Positions 1-14,079 are shown, counted from the first letter of the stretch. The stretch is DNA of 64,000 nucleotides from Liolophura sinensis (GCF_032854445.1 NC_088304.1:11979704-12043703), one strand, 5' to 3'. Notes: a model not told the origin generated them from the letters alone. Numbers and translations are program-made.

Positions 1-50
1 GTGGGAGGAAACCAGGCAGATCCACGAGGGAAACCCATGACCATCTAGAG
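1..50 (-). mobile_element. SINE family A, fragment cut by window edge
   Basis: gtgggaggaaaccaggcaga followed by aacccatgaccatct. Confidence 0.7.
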
Positions 51-957
51 GTTCTTTTATTTTAGTATAAACGGTATCATAACGGCTAAGTGGTCACTGC
101 ATTATAAAGTCCATATCAAAGCCTGCTCAGTTTAATTTTGTAATTTTCTTTAGATGTGAATGTTTTGCACTCCCATCCTTGTTTTTAAACCTTGGTTGTC
201 ATTTCATTGTTTTCTATGCCAGTCGGATTTTCATTGGCTCCTGTGTGACTGTGCTGTAATACTGTTTGACGTGCATTGGGTCATGACGTCATTCCGAAGG
301 CCTAGCCCCCATAGGGTTGAAAAATATGTGTCATTGTGTTAAATTGGGTCATCCTTGTTGCTTCTCTGTGTGAGATATCATGGGGGATAAACCAGATCTG
401 TTGTGCATTTTCTTGCATCACTATAGCCTTTCATTTGACTTAATTTTTAAAACACACATATACAAGTGCCTGACCCACAGTGTAAAACCTTTGACTCATT
501 AACTCCCATGTCCATAAGCTTTATTGTGAAGGAAAGTACTGAGACTGCAGTCCTCGCCCTTGTGTTACGTAGATCTATACAGGCACGGGTAGAGCCTTCT
601 TGTTCATCTTTTCTTTTCAGCTTTAATAAGCACTTGTTAATCGTTTTTAGAATTGAGCTAATTGTTGAGATTATAATTGGTGAAATTATGGATAGTTGAA
701 GCCCTAGTGTGAGGCACAGTAAATTATACTAGTCACGTAGATTTTAATTCATTTTCAAGGATATTTAAAGTTTCACAAGAACATTATTTCCTTTTATAGA
801 GATCTTTACGTTATTGTACATTCATTGATAACAACATCTCTAGTACCGCTGTCACACTATAGCCTTTACGATTGAGAGTTAAATACAATGTTTAACGAAG
901 TATCAAATTTGGGCATTCTCACACCGCACTAAATCAGATTGAGTCTACTGTAAATAG

Positions 958-1200
958 CCCTCAGCATGAAGAGGATAGTGGAACTACTGGTTGACCCGTA
1001 TCAGTATAATGGCTCGGGTGGGGCAGCTTACCTTTGGTAAGTCACCTCACTGAAGCAGCTCTAGATAAAAGAGCGGTGCAAATCCGTCCTGCAACAAGGG
1101 GGCACATTACAAGCACTCTAAGGATTCCTTCGTCGTCATATGACTGAAAATTTTTTAAATACTATGTTCAACCCCACTCACTCGCTCACTCACTCACTTG
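958..1200 (+). mobile_element. SINE family B, 5'-truncated
   Basis: Family B contains cgtcctgcaacaaggggg, ccttcgtcgtcatatgact and a (CTCA)n tail; all are present here. Confidence 0.8.
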
Positions 1201-3054
1201 AACAAGAATCAAGTGAATACAAAAATATTTTTAACTGAAGATGTATGGTAATGTTGACCTTCAGATCAAGAAGGCAAAATATTGGTTGTTTTACTCCGGA
1301 TTCCTTGATGAGTAAATCTGACCACTATCATATTTCAGTGAAATTAAGTTCTTGAGTATGCATTGCGTTATACAACAGTCAAATGAAAAAAAATATATTT
1401 GTCAATAAAAATTTCTTGGCAGAGTTGGTAGAAACCATTATGTTTAAGTTTGAATTAAGGATTGTCAAATCCATGAATTTGCTGAGTTGGCATCTTTCCC
1501 AAAATATGTGTCAAAGGTCAGGGGTTAAACTTACCCCATGCGTTTCCTCTACCCATTCATTTATACTGACTGCCAACGTATTCGTGAAAAATTCTAAAAG
1601 GTAAGTATATAAATATATAAATAAATAAGTGAAATTCTCTGGTTGTTTATGACCGAAGTTTCAGTTCCTTGTGAGACATGTTTCTGTGGAAATGCCATTA
1701 TATTGTTTATCTCTGCAATGTACATGTAGCGTTAATTACATCTCTTAACACTCATCCATTTATTATGACACATCATTGCGACCCAGATTGCTTGCTAAGC
1801 TCTAAAGGGAGATAAACCATCATGTATCACTGCTACGGCCTAGGCGTTGATTTTTTCTCCTCTCTTGCTGCTGACAGGTGTCTGCGTCACTATTGCTGAC
1901 TGGCAATTCTGGCTGCAGAAGATCAAGAAATCATGGTTTAGACTTGACAGAGAAGTGACTGTGATAGCTGTGGCCGAGATAGCTATACCACAGAGGCATA
2001 CATGATAGGCATTTGTAGCTCATCATAGATTGATATGTCTATTAAAGGGATTGAGCTGTACACACTAATTTGAGTTTCTCTTAATGTTCTTGCTAAAAAG
2101 TCACAGAAAAATGTAAAAAGTAAGCAGATGTATTCAGCTTTCTATTTACAGCAAATTTTATGGCTTTGCATCATTAATTATGTAAATTAACTCTTGGCTT
2201 CAAAATTAGGTATAAAACCGAAACTGAAAGAATACATATATAAGCTTAGTCATAAAAAATGTTTTTTTATCTGAGACTGAACAGCTCTAGTTACCCTAAT
2301 TCTTCTATTTTTTGGGACAGATATTAGTTGTTTCTGAAATGAAAGGACCGCATCAAATTATCGGCGTTGAGATCACTCTCCCATTTAAAAGGTGCATTTT
2401 GTAGAGTAGTCTGTGGTTAGGTGGGACCTCAGTTTCGGAGTCAAAGCGAGATAAGCTAGTTAAAGACTTGCTTTTAAGACAGATTTTAGTTTTGTAAATT
2501 TAGTTGGAAATCCCAGGATAAACGTTAAGTATTCTTTATTCTATTCAGAGGTCATTTTAAAATCCTGACCCTATTTAAATACAATAAATATCTTTGCCGA
2601 TCTTTTTTAAGCCGAAAATCATGGGCTTCATTCAGAATATCTTGATATTTTACATTTTGTTGCCTAGGAAATATTTTTCTCTGTCATGACATAACCTAGG
2701 TACTCTATGTTTTAATAGGCGAAGAGGTCCCACATTTCGTAGTTTCACGCCTCAAAAAATAGTCTCGCATTACGTCATAGTTGCTGTTGGAAAATAAGCA
2801 AGGTAATTCAGAGCAGACCTCTTACGTTGCTCTCCCAGTTTTTTTGAAAAGTAAATATATGAATATGTTGTTCATTAAATTGGCTAACCATGTGGCAAAA
2901 AAGTATTAAATTTTCCTGCTACAATTACATATATACTTGCAAAAAAGAGCAGACCACGTGTTTCAAAAATTAGAAAAAATTAGGGTATAATGATAAGCAA
3001 GTTGCTCTTGTTGGTTCAGGTACATGTAGATGGAGCCAGGTTGTGTACATAAGA

Positions 3055-3316
3055 TTTGTTTATTTATTTATTTATTTGATTGGTGTTTTATGCCGTACTC
3101 AAAAATATTTCACTTATAGGACGGCGGCCAACATTATGGTGGGTGGAAAACGGGCAGAGCCCGGGGGAACCCACGACCATCCGCAGGTTGCTGGCAGACC
3201 TTCCCAGGTATGCCCGGAGAGGAAACCGGTATGAACTGGACTAGACCTCACAGCGACCGCATTGGTGAGAGGCTTCTGGGTCACTACGCTGCGCTAGCGC
3301 GGTAACCGACTAAGGG
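3055..3316 (-). mobile_element. tRNA-derived SINE, family A, near full length with target-site duplication
   Basis: Family A reads, in its own sense, tRNA-like head (tggctcagtcgg A box, gagttcaagtcc B box), then cctgcggatggtcgtgggtt, cataatgctggccg, gtataagtgaaatattcttg, cggcgtaaaacaccaatcaa and an (AAAT)n tail. This copy is reversed and flanked by gtacataaga at 3045-3054 and 3317-3326, a 10-base target-site duplication. Confidence 0.93.
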
Positions 3317-4814
3317 GTACATAAGACACCAAACCTTTATTAAAGTTCGCTATACTTGCATGAGTAAATTAAGTGATTACATGTATTAACGCATGGGCGT
3401 TCAGACACGAGAAAATTTATAATAATTTACGTATGATTTATGACAGTGAAGCTAACACACAGAAGTTGCAACTGGAAGGAGTCAAAGGTCAAGTTCCTGT
3501 ACATGGGCTCGGGTGTTTGATGGATTTTTATAATTAACAAAAATAAAGAAAATAAAAAAGCATTTATCTAACTTGTTACAGGCTATATGACTTGTATTGT
3601 GCAGTTGTGCTTGTGTTTTTTTAGTAGTGAATACAAAACCCGATTTATATTTTTTTTTTGCCATTGAAGAAGTATTATAGTGAGTTTTTTAGTGTGTGCT
3701 TCATGTATACTGGTACATCATTTTGTGACAAATACTAACCAAGCAGTTAGCTAGCTACCTTGGTTTTCTTAATTTTGTTACTCTGTGCCATGATTGACTT
3801 GATTAAAATAGGATTTTTATTTATGTATATCAGAGATATTTTGATGTAGGCCATCATTAAAGATACATTTCGTGGGCGTAACCAGACTGACCTTCTGCAC
3901 AAAGGTCAATATATTGCCACTGAATTTTTTAATTTGATCTTAATGTTAATGTCTTAAAAATGGAAGCCTTTTTCACCATCAAAATCTTCAATGTCATGTT
4001 GAGCTTTAATTCTCCACAGAAAATCTTCTTAGTTTTGTTATTTCTAGTTTTGGAGAAGACAAAATCCTAACTGACCTACTCTAAGGTTAAGATTTACATC
4101 TTCGTGGAACAAAAGATTTACATTTGATGGCCATGGCTTCCATTGACTTCTGGAACCAATTATCTTGTCAATTTATGCCCAGTGGCCAGTCCACTTTACC
4201 CACTGGTCAGGGATTCCTTCTGGAGTTTTCTCACAAGTGTCCAGTTGCGGTCAGCAGGGTCATCCCCCTGGTTTCAGGAGGTCCCAGGACAGTCTGGCCC
4301 TGACTGTCGACCATTTTCCCTGTAGAGTTTGTTTCTTTTACTTGGCCTCAAAGACTTGTCCACTGTTAGTTTTGTAAAGCAAGCACACAGAAGTCCCAGG
4401 GACACATGGGTAGCCTTTTTTTTCAATGTTGTTGTACAACAAAGTTCCCCAAGAAAGCAAATAAAAAATTGGGTTTTTTTGTGACATTGGCCATTTACAT
4501 GTGCAGATGTAACTTTTCTTCAAAGCTTATCAGAAATTTCCTTTCTTTTAAAACCTTTTTTTTTATATTGCAATCATTTGATAACACTTTGTGATGTTTA
4601 ATTAAGATTTTAATTGTGATATTAAATTTAATTTTGACATTTAATTAAGATACAAGTTGAAGTGCTGAAGTATGTACATCAACACAATATTATGTATATT
4701 AACTTAATTCAAAATTTATTTAAATGTGACATTTACTTTTTAGCAGAAGCCTGTTTGTACATATACTTTTATATTTTCTTATATGTGTATGTACAGCATG
4801 TATACTTGGGTTTT

Positions 4815-5062
4815 CATGTCGTACTTAACAATTGTTCGGTCATCTGAAGTAGAGGAGTCATTAAATATGTGATCACTTAATTGTGCCAGGGTGAGTGCCC
4901 CAAAGTGCTGCAATCTCAATCTGAAGTACCATGCCAAAGACACCAGACATGACACCCCACCCAGTGACATTATACTGACATCAGGCCATCTGGTCCTAAT
5001 TTCCTTGCTCTAACCTCTCAGTGCTGAGCACCTCACGAGGCAGCAGCAAATACCATTTTTAA
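4815..5062 (-). mobile_element. SINE family B-related copy, diverged
   Basis: gtcgtacttaacaattgttc, then accagacatgacacccca and ctctcagtgctgag. Confidence 0.65.
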
Positions 5063-5112
5063 AGTCTTTAGTATCACCCAACCCAAGTTTGTAATCATAA
5101 TAACTTAAAACT

Positions 5113-5291
5113 GCTTGGTTGCTGTGAGTTCAAGTCCAGCTCATTCTTCCGTACGTGGGATGGTCTGTCAGTTGTGGTTGTGGCTTTCCTCCTGGCTGGG
5201 CCTGGTTTTCCCCCACCATAATGCTGGCCATCGTCGTATAAGTGAAATATTCTTGAGTACAGCGTAAAACACTAATCAAATAAAATAAATG
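5113..5291 (+). mobile_element. SINE family A, partial
   Basis: Begins in the head at gctgtgagttcaagtccagc and runs to the aaataaaataaat tail. Confidence 0.85.
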
Positions 5292-5543
5292 AAGTTGCTT
5301 GGTGGAACAATATGAAGTGCAGATCCCTCATCTCCTCCATCCTTGACTGCTGTGTTATAAGTGAAGAATGATTAAATATACCTTACCTTACAAAATAATG
5401 TTTTAATACTGTTAGTAGTAAATTAAGGTAGTAATTAATTAACTTTCAGATTTTTTAGAACTTGTCTTGAAAAAAAAAATGCTTGCATATTAATGATTTT
5501 CCTTATTATTATGTGTCGATGTTTGGATTTGTTATATACAGGC

Positions 5544-5695
5544 AGTATGTGGGAAGGTCTGCCAGCTACCTGCGGATGGTCAGTGGTTTCCCCCAGGTTC
5601 TACCCGGTTTCCTCCCACCATAATGCTGGCCGTCGTCGTATAAGTGAAATATTCTTCAGTAGGCCCTACGGCGTAAAACACAAATAAATACGTAA
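5544..5695 (+). mobile_element. SINE family A, body and tail
   Basis: gtgggaaggtctgccagcta to cgtaaaacacaaataaata. Confidence 0.85.
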
Positions 5696-5929
5696 ATCTT
5701 TTTATTAGTCAACATACCAAAAAAACATTCTGTACTGACACTATTTTTTCTGAGTTTATTTGGGTTCCTGTGAACAAAGGCTGGCCTTAGATGGTGCATG
5801 CTATCTGAATTATGTATATATGCCAACATAGGAAACACCTTACAGTACTTTTGTACACAAGTGAATATATTCTTACATGGGTATTAAATTTCATGGATAT
5901 AAACAGAAAAGTTTAAATACCCCAGTATA

Positions 5930-5983
5930 CGGTAATATTCTTAAGTATGGCATAAAACACCAATCAAGTAAATAAATAAATAT
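5930..5983 (+). mobile_element. SINE family A, 3' fragment
   Basis: atggcataaaacaccaatca plus (AAAT)n. Confidence 0.7.
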
Positions 5984-6024
5984 AATTTAAGGTGAAGAGT
6001 TTGACAATAAGCTTAGAAATTTGT

Positions 6025-6163
6025 GGGTGTGCTAGCAATTACCTGCAGATGGTCGTGGACTTCCCCCGGGCTCTACCCGGTTTCGCTGGCCGTTGTCGTA
6101 TAAGTGAAATATTCTAGAGCACAGTGCAAAACTCTGATGAAATAAATAAACAAATAAAAATTT
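6025..6163 (+). mobile_element. SINE family A, body and tail
   Basis: acctgcagatggtcgtggac to (AAAT)n, internally deleted. Confidence 0.8.
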
Positions 6164-7321
6164 GTACAAATAGAGATTAAATTAAAATGATATTAAATAT
6201 GATTAAAATTTTTATATTACATGAACACGTAGGTATAAGTGCTAGCTGTCTTGTGCTCAGCAAGCAAAGGGGAAGATGATTATTTGCTCTTGTTTTTTTA
6301 ATATTTTTGAGTGCCAGATTTTGTTCAGACAAACAGATATCATTTATTGAGTCACAACTATTTTAATAACCTTAAAACATCGTATTTCTGTATTGACATA
6401 AAAAATGTTGAAGTAATTTGGGATTTCAAAGTTTTGCAATTGAGGTGAGATGCTTGTCATAAGTAATTAGAAAAAATGTAATATTTTAGATCACTTACAA
6501 CTATGATGGAAAAAATCTATAAGTTACAAATATTTGAATACTTTTTTCCCTTTACCGAATTTTAGGTGTAGGTGTACATACATTTTATACCTGTAAAGGG
6601 AGATAACCCATCCATTTCTCCATGGATATTATTTTTTTTTTTTACTAAGAGGAGCTGTCTCCCCTGAAATAGCTTTCTTTAACATTGCTCTTGATAATGG
6701 AGACGTGCCTAAACTGTGTCAAGACGAAGTTTCACTAAACTTTTACTGGATTGAAAAAAAATCTAAAAATATAAAATGCCTGTTTAAGATACTGTGACTG
6801 GTAGTCTTTCAGTGAACATTTGTCAGGTGCCACTTTCATTTTAATTTGTTTTTGCATTTAATTCAGTGTACAAAATAAATAATGAATGTTAAGAAAAAGC
6901 TTAAAATCCATAACTCCATGGAATCAGTGCGTGAAATTCTCTTTGTTTGGATGATGCATAGATTGTTTAAACATGGTCTGCTTCTTTTATTCCACATATT
7001 TTAGTTCTTATATAATTGTTGCTGGTTCAGAAACTTTATGATAAAAGTGTATGCGTGTTTGTTATTTTTTTTTCTCTAAACAATACGATGCAAATAGAGC
7101 ATGATACCATGTAAGCTCATGTTTTTTGCCAACATATATTTCGAAGGATATCATTGCGTTTTTTTAGTTGCACGTAGTTCAGCATCTACTTAATACTGAA
7201 CATACATGTAGGTTTAATATTAATAGATTATGGGGTGCACAGGCATTGAAATGAAAGATAACAAATTACCGTAAACATCCTGTAACACCTTTTCATATTT
7301 GATATTTTCATCTGTGGTCCC

Positions 7322-7481
7322 AGGTGGGAAGGTCTGCTAGCAACCTGTGAGATGGTCGTGGGTTTCCTCAGGGTCCTGCCTGGTTTCCTCACACCATAAT
7401 GCTGGCCGTTGCTGTATAAGTGAAATATTCTTGAGTCGGGCGTAAAGCACCAGTCAAATCAATAAAATAAATAAATATTTT
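7322..7481 (+). mobile_element. SINE family A, body and tail
   Basis: gtgggaaggtctgctagcaa to aataaaataaataaat. Confidence 0.85.
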
Positions 7482-7595
7482 CATTTGTAGGAAAATGATA
7501 TACATGTATAGGCCTATTATTGATGCATATTAAAAAAGGTTGGTTGGGTGGTCAGAGTTCGAAAGTAAGGGTATATACACATGCATGTAGATTTA

Positions 7596-7845
7596 TCGGT
7601 TATTTGATTGGTGTTTCACACTGTGCTCAAGAATATTTCACTTATACAGTGGTAACCAACATCATGGTGGGAGGTATTTTGGGCAAAGTCAGGGGGAAAC
7701 CCACGACCATTTGCAGGTTAGTAACAGACCATCCCACGTACAAACAGAAAGGAAACAGGCATGAGCTGGAATTGAACTCAGAGTGACTGCTCCTGGATTA
7801 CTGTGCTACACTATAGCACACTATTACCACTGGGCACAGAGCAAA
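7596..7845 (-). mobile_element. SINE family A, diverged but long
   Basis: tatttgattggtgtttcaca through catgagctggaattgaactc. Confidence 0.8.
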
Positions 7846-8159
7846 ATAATATTTTGTGAAAGGTGATCATTTGGGATATTCTAAAATAAGAAAATTCTTA
7901 AGCTTGCGAATATATTGACTTCTTTTGCCAAAAATCTCTAGAATAGTAAATAGAGGCACATTAAGATGTGTCATAAAACATTGCTTAATTTAAACTTAAA
8001 TTTAAAGTGCTACTTCAGTCGTAAGAGAAGCTAGGCAGAAATATTAAAATGATATGATAGAAACCCTAGGAACAGAGCTAACGCTACGGCTCAGAAAGAT
8101 GTATGAAGAATAACACTATTTGACCCCTATAAGTGAAGAGCTCTCAAATACAAAATCTC

Positions 8160-8320
8160 CGGTTGTATGTAGGAAGGTCTGCCAGTAACCTGCGGATGCT
8201 CGTGGGTTTCCCCCGAGCTGTGGCCAGTTTCCTCCCACCATAATACTGGCCGCCATTGCATGAGTGAAATATCCTTGAGTACGGCGTAAAACACCAATCA
8301 AATAATTAAATGACTGAATG
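8160..8320 (+). mobile_element. SINE family A, body and tail
   Basis: aaggtctgccagtaacctgc to acaccaatcaaataatta. Confidence 0.85.
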
Positions 8321-8751
8321 AAATGTACATGTACCTTTGTATGATTATTAGAACTCTCAGAATTTGTCTTAGACATAAAAATGTGGGTTAAATATGATAA
8401 TTGACGTAAAATTACAGGAATTTATTTTGGTACGATCACTACATGTGCATGTGAAAATGGTACAGTACCTTTACAGAATATATTTCACCATGTCAAAAGG
8501 CACGTCGGAAACAATTTAGAAGTGGTACAACCATTTGTCAACTTTCAGAGCAGAAAAGGTAACTCTCCACCTAGGCCCTGGAAGCTTTGGGATGTTAGAC
8601 GTCTTTAGATGCCCTGAAATCATTTTGATATGGGTTTGATGCTTAACAGAGATCTATTGTCATGTTATGTGCTTAACTGTCTACAATGCACATGTGTGTG
8701 TATGGGCTTTTATTTTGTTGGTAGCCATTAAATTGTTTCGACTTACTTTTG

Positions 8752-8782
8752 AATTTTTTTTTTTTTTTTTTTTTTTTTTTTC
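8752..8782. repeat. Poly-T tract
   Basis: About 28 consecutive T. Could be the tail of a retrotransposed element on the minus strand. Confidence 0.7.
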
Positions 8783-9479
8783 TCCACATTTGATGTTTTG
8801 ATGAAAAGTTGTATCAGCCATGGCTGTAGAGGGCATTACTGCTTTCAACGCCACTGGTCAGTTTATTAGGATGTTTACACCACAGTACTGTTGTGTGCAT
8901 GGTATGTCAACACTCAGAACTCTCACATGTTATAATATAAGTCCACACTTGTTATACAGAGCTCTATTGTTATATGTAGGTAATGCTTTTCTTATTTCAC
9001 ATGTTTTAGTGTGGCTCCTTCAAGAACCATTTCAGCAAACATCAGCCTGAGCCTTAAAGTACGGTAAACTGAGGTGATGATCTGTGGTAAGACGATGCAG
9101 CCAGAGATTATGGGCATAGTGCCTTAGAGCTGAAGAGATATCCTTTTACCCCAGCTATATACCCATGTACAGTAGGTGTACATGTAAGATGTTAAGCGTA
9201 CCCTGGGGAGATTCACAGAGACTGGGAACAACAGCCGAGTGAAGACTATATAGCACATGAAATAACCCACCTTGTTCAGATAACATAGGATCCTGTCGGC
9301 GTAAGTATGTTAATGTATTGTCCTTTTAATTGTTTAAAAAGAGTCTTACAGTACTGTATATTTATCTATTTGGTTTTCACTTAACTCCATATGTGAGAGA
9401 TTTTCATTCATTTTGTATGACGTTAAACACCTCTTTTCCCTCTTTATAATTAATGCCCTGTGTTAAATGTTTCTGTAAT

Positions 9480-10560
9480 GTGACACTCTTTGTTGATAAA
9501 AAGTTTCATTAAAGCATGCTTCTTTATAACATGCTTCAGTTTAACATCTGTCACTTTAACAAGCTTTGTTATAATTACATTTAACCAAATAAAATGCTTC
9601 ACTATAACATGCCTCTGTCACTTTATCAGGCTTCATTTTAACACCCTTCAACAACATGCACTGTGATCATTTTAGCTTGCTTCATTGTAACATGTTTCAT
9701 TTCTTACCAGGTTTGATCATAACACACTGCCTTAATTAACATGCTGCTTTATAAAACGCTTCAATATAACATATTGCCTTAACATGTCGCATTATAAAGC
9801 GCTTCATTATAACATACTGCCTAAACATGTTGCATTATAAAGTGCTTCATTATAACATACTGCCTTAACATGTTGCATTATAAAGTGCTTCATTATAACA
9901 TACTGCCTTAACATGTTGCATTACAAAATGCTTCATTATAACATACTGCCTTAACATGTTGCATTACAAAATGCTTCATTATAACATACTGCCTTAACAT
10001 GTTGCATTATAGAACACCTTATTATAAGATACTGCCTTAATTAACATGTTGCATTATAAAATGATTCATCATAACACAATGCATTAACATGTTGCATCAT
10101 AAAGTGCTTCATTATAACATACTGCCTTAACATGTTGCATTACAGAATGCTTCATTATAACATACTACTGTAACATGTTGCATTATAAAACACCTTATTA
10201 TAAGATACTGCCTTAATTAACATGTTGCAGTATAAAATGATTCATTATAACACAATGCGTTAACATGTTGCATTATTTAATGCTTCATTATAACATACTG
10301 CCTTATTTATCACGTTGCATTATGTAATGTTTCAAACGTGGGAATGGTCGTGCCAGTTTCCCTGTGCTCTGCCGAGGCCCTCCCATCATAATGCTGGCCA
10401 TGTTGTACAAATAAAACATTTTTGAGTATGGCGTAAAACACAAATCAAGTAAATAAAATGCTTCATTATAACACACTACGTTAATTAACATGTTGCATGA
10501 TAAAATGCTTCATTATAGCATATTCTGCCTTAACATGTTACATTGTTGAGTTCTTCAGCA
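9480..10560. repeat. 43-base minisatellite
   Basis: Units of the form cttcattataacatactgcc-ttaacatgttgcattataaa, about 43 bases. The array is degenerate at the left edge and interrupted by a SINE fragment at 10335-10458. Confidence 0.9.
10335..10458 (+). mobile_element. SINE family A fragment inside the 43-base array
   Basis: Body and tail only (ataatgctggccatgttgta, ggcgtaaaacacaaatcaag); minisatellite units continue on both sides. Confidence 0.8.
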
Positions 10561-10929
10561 TAAGGGTGACAGATTTCTCCCCCCCCAAATTGTCCACAAA
10601 GTTACAAGTACTCCCTGAGAGGCATAGGTGTAGCCAGTGGGGAGTCTCAGAATCTTTGAGACTCCCTATTCTGACTAAATTAACATGGGAGAGAGGCAAT
10701 ATAGGAGAAATTTTGAGAACTGAGATGGCCTGATTACAAATTCTGACCAAATCTATGCTCAGAGGAGAAGGACATGTATTTATGAAAATAGACCCCATAA
10801 TATTAATTGGCTATCAGATAGTTAACACCAAATTAATTAAGACCTGCATGGTGAGATTATTCCTATGTTAAATACCCTAAATGGCCAGAAATTTCATCTG
10901 TGACTAATTTCCCCATTTCTATTGATTAT

Positions 10930-11050
10930 AAAAAGGTGTTTTGAGGTTTTCCTTGGGACATGGGATATGATATTGTATTGGAAAACTGTAAGCTTCAGCA
11001 GCAAAAATAACATTTTGTGACATTTATTTGCCTCTAAAAATGGACTTTTG
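10930..11050 (+). repeat. Unnamed interspersed repeat (~120 bases)
   Basis: aaggtgttttgaggttttcc ...ttttgtgacatttatttgcc tctaaa. Related copies lie at 25608-25720, 36865-36985 and, inverted, 26155-26290; a further copy around 47320-47700 is split by a SINE. Confidence 0.65.
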
Positions 11051-11799
11051 TGGGTATAATTTTAGATCTTTTAGGGTATATCACAGGTTGTCAGTAGTCA
11101 CTGACCTGTATATATACGTAACCTGCTTGACTCTCAATATTTTGACAGACTTACTGCCCATCAACCGCTTTATGACAAAGGTGAAGCATAGAAATAAAAA
11201 TATATATTTTAATTTTAAAACTTACCCGTTTAAAATGTATATATATATATATATGTATGATTCGCCAGCCTGGATATGTACAAGTACAATAAGTGTTTTC
11301 CTGTACTGTAGTAGCATAACATGTTAACAAGCTTTGTCATTTCCACATGTTTGAACTGTTTGGCTGCATTCTACATTATACTCCTGCAGTTCTAGAACAG
11401 CCTGTTCTTTAACTGCGTTAACATGTGTACACGTAAATGTGGTAAAAATATCATCAAAGGAAAATAAAAATATGTTTGCAACGATACAATTGTAGGAACT
11501 CTTTAATTTGTATGTACATATGTGAAACGGGATAAATTACATTTTACTCAGACACACTTCTTTATGAACTTGGTATATATATATATATTTTAATATTTTA
11601 TATTATATATTTTGGCTGTGGTTAAATTATGAACTTCAGAGGAGAAGTTTCTACATTGATATTATTATTATTTAATATTATTATTTTTAAAAACTTCTAT
11701 TTAGTTCTTTATCCTGTATTCATTCCCAGCCTGAATTTATTTTGAATGGCTGCTGACAGTAGAAATTTAGATGAACGTGAAACCTCTCTACATTTAAGT

Positions 11800-11927
11800 G
11801 GGAAGGTCTGCCAGCAACCTGCGGATAGTCATAGATTTCCTTCCACCATAAGTGCTGGTTGATGTCGTATAAGTGAAATATTCTTGAATACGGTGTTAAA
11901 CACCAATCAGATAAATAAATCTATACA
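11800..11927 (+). mobile_element. SINE family A, body and tail
   Basis: gtgggaaggtctgccagcaa to caccaatcagataaataaat. Confidence 0.85.
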
Positions 11928-12493
11928 TTCAGTGCATACACTGGAAGATGTACATAAGGCCTACTGTATTTCACATGAATTTGACCTATAAAAATGCACT
12001 TGCCTAAACTCATAAGTGCCTTAAAACAATAATTTTCATGCCATTACACTTACTATAAGTTTTCCTGATAAGAAACTAATGAAACTTCACAGAAACTCTT
12101 AAGCGGCCTTAAAAACTGGATAAACTAAACAGAATGAAAGAAAATGTATGCAAGATCACTGAAAACACCTAAACTTTTTTAATATGTTTATGTGAAATAG
12201 AGTATAATTACATCATAATTTTGGGGTCAAATTGTCGCTCCCATTAAAACATTTCTCCCAAAATGTTCTACTTTGCATTAAATACATGGTTTTAGCTTTT
12301 TTTGCTGAATGTTAGTTTATAACATGTGTAAACCCGTTTTCTTTGCCATACACATAATTTCAGCTTGCAAACGGAGGTTTTAATAAACTGAAATTGTCTT
12401 TAAAAATTACAAGCCTGCATGGAAATAATTTTTGAAGTTGTTAAGGTAATGTTACACGTTATCTACCTGGCAGTTTTCTCCTGTACCAAAAAA

Positions 12494-12524
12494 TCCCCCC
12501 CCCCCACCCCCCACCCCCCCCTCC
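12494..12524. repeat. C-rich tract
   Basis: C runs broken by single A or T. Similar tracts occur at 13199-13222, 15205-15232 and 39697-39712. The complementary strand could form G-quadruplexes. Confidence 0.6.
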
Positions 12525-12771
12525 TGTGCGACCAACACTATATTTGCTGCAGGACATTACCCTTGTCTTGCTGCATGTATTTTCAAGCTTGGATTAAAAA
12601 GTGTACACTATTTACGGTACATAAGTAGATGTGTGAAGAGGTTATAAAACATGTAGGTGTAAGTGTTCTTTGCCATAATGTGTCAATCTGCAAATATTTA
12701 ACTACACTTCACACCTAAGCTGTCAAATCCTTAGACATTTATGTGTGTATATATTACAGATATATGGTAAA

Positions 12772-12935
12772 TCACACTTAAGCTGTAAGGGGCCAGGCGA
12801 TTAAAGTGTCTTGTGTGGCTAAGCGGTGTTTCTGAGTGTGCTATATTTCACCCTGAAGCTGTGAGGGGCCAGGGGATTAAAGTGTCGTGTGTGGCTAAGC
12901 CGTGTATCTGAGTGTGCTATATATCACACCGAAGC
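12772..12935. repeat. Two tandem copies of a ~78-base unit
   Basis: Both copies share aggggccagg.gattaaagtg and gtgtggctaag..gtgt.tctgagtgtgctatat. Confidence 0.8.
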
Positions 12936-14079
12936 TGTCATAGGTGCACGAGGATTTGAACATTTTACTGCATTTACATGTATGTTTACTCCAAAATATT
13001 AAATAATAAATAGGCCCCCTAAATATAGTTAGTTTTGAACATGTTGAATGAAGGTGGTCTTTCCACTGACTCTAAGGACTCACAAGACTCTAAAGGACTA
13101 AATCATGTCTTTTAGTACCTACAAATGTGTCTTTCTGCGCTGTTCAGCAGTGAATATAAGTTATGGGTCATAAAAAGTTCTTTTACCCACCTCCTCTCCC
13201 CCCCCCCCACTCCCCGCCCCCTCCAAAAACCTTTACAAGTAAATTACATGAAAAGAAGTTGTTGAATTTTGTTTTTTTATTTGCAATTTTTGCAAAAACC
13301 AAGGGATCTAAATGTGTGAATTTCTGTCTCATTCCATATGCTACGTGTAGCTGTGTTTCACTTTTTATGGCCTATAATTACATGTTGGTGTGAAAATGGC
13401 AGCCCGATTCTTGGAAAATTAGGATTGGTCATTGATTTCTGTTCAACTAATGAATAACTCACAAAATTTTGTGTTCAGATATATATGATATGTTTTTTTA
13501 ACTTCAACCATGCATAATTTTTGCATATTTTGAGCATTAGATTTTTTTCCAAATTATCTGGATTTACTTTTTGAACTTTGGGTCAAAAATAAATAAAATA
13601 AAAGATTTTGACCACCGCCCCTGATATTTTAACCCAATCATGTAAAGAAAATTCAACACAGCGAGCATTTAATGCTTTCCTAGCCATTTTGAAATTTATC
13701 AGAATCAAGTTGTTAAAGCATTGTTAAGTACATGTAAGTTCAAATAAATTAACTTTTTTATTGGTCAGATATTTTAAACTCAGGAAAAGCGATCATGTCA
13801 TTATTCAGAATTGGGAGATGGAATGTTGTTATTTGCAGAAATCGCTGCGATAGTATTTTCACTTTCAATTTGGGAACGTATGACTCTTTCCTCTTTAAAA
13901 GCCCTCAAACTTGTGTATATGGCTATGTAGGGTCCAAGAGGTTCTTAGTCTTTAGCGGCCACTAGTTGAGGAATGTAACACTCACATCAAGCAACACAAA
14001 GTTTTGGGGAGAGTTACAGAGAGAAACTGTTTCTAATGTGTCAGACCGACAGTAAACAACATTTACCACATCTTGACTC

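Larger units (their letters stand above)
1..14079. other. Upstream region with no recognised gene
   Basis: Open frames here are short and show no family motif. The region is AT-rich and holds SINE copies, a 43-base minisatellite, simple repeats and C-rich tracts. It may include the CPD promoter and untranslated exon or the end of a neighbouring gene, but nothing shows this directly. Confidence 0.6.

Noticed and set aside
8820-9050. 76-codon frame starting MAVEGITAF
   Set aside because: Methionine start follows a T-rich tract, but there is no domain or conserved motif and no linked exon; too short to support alone.
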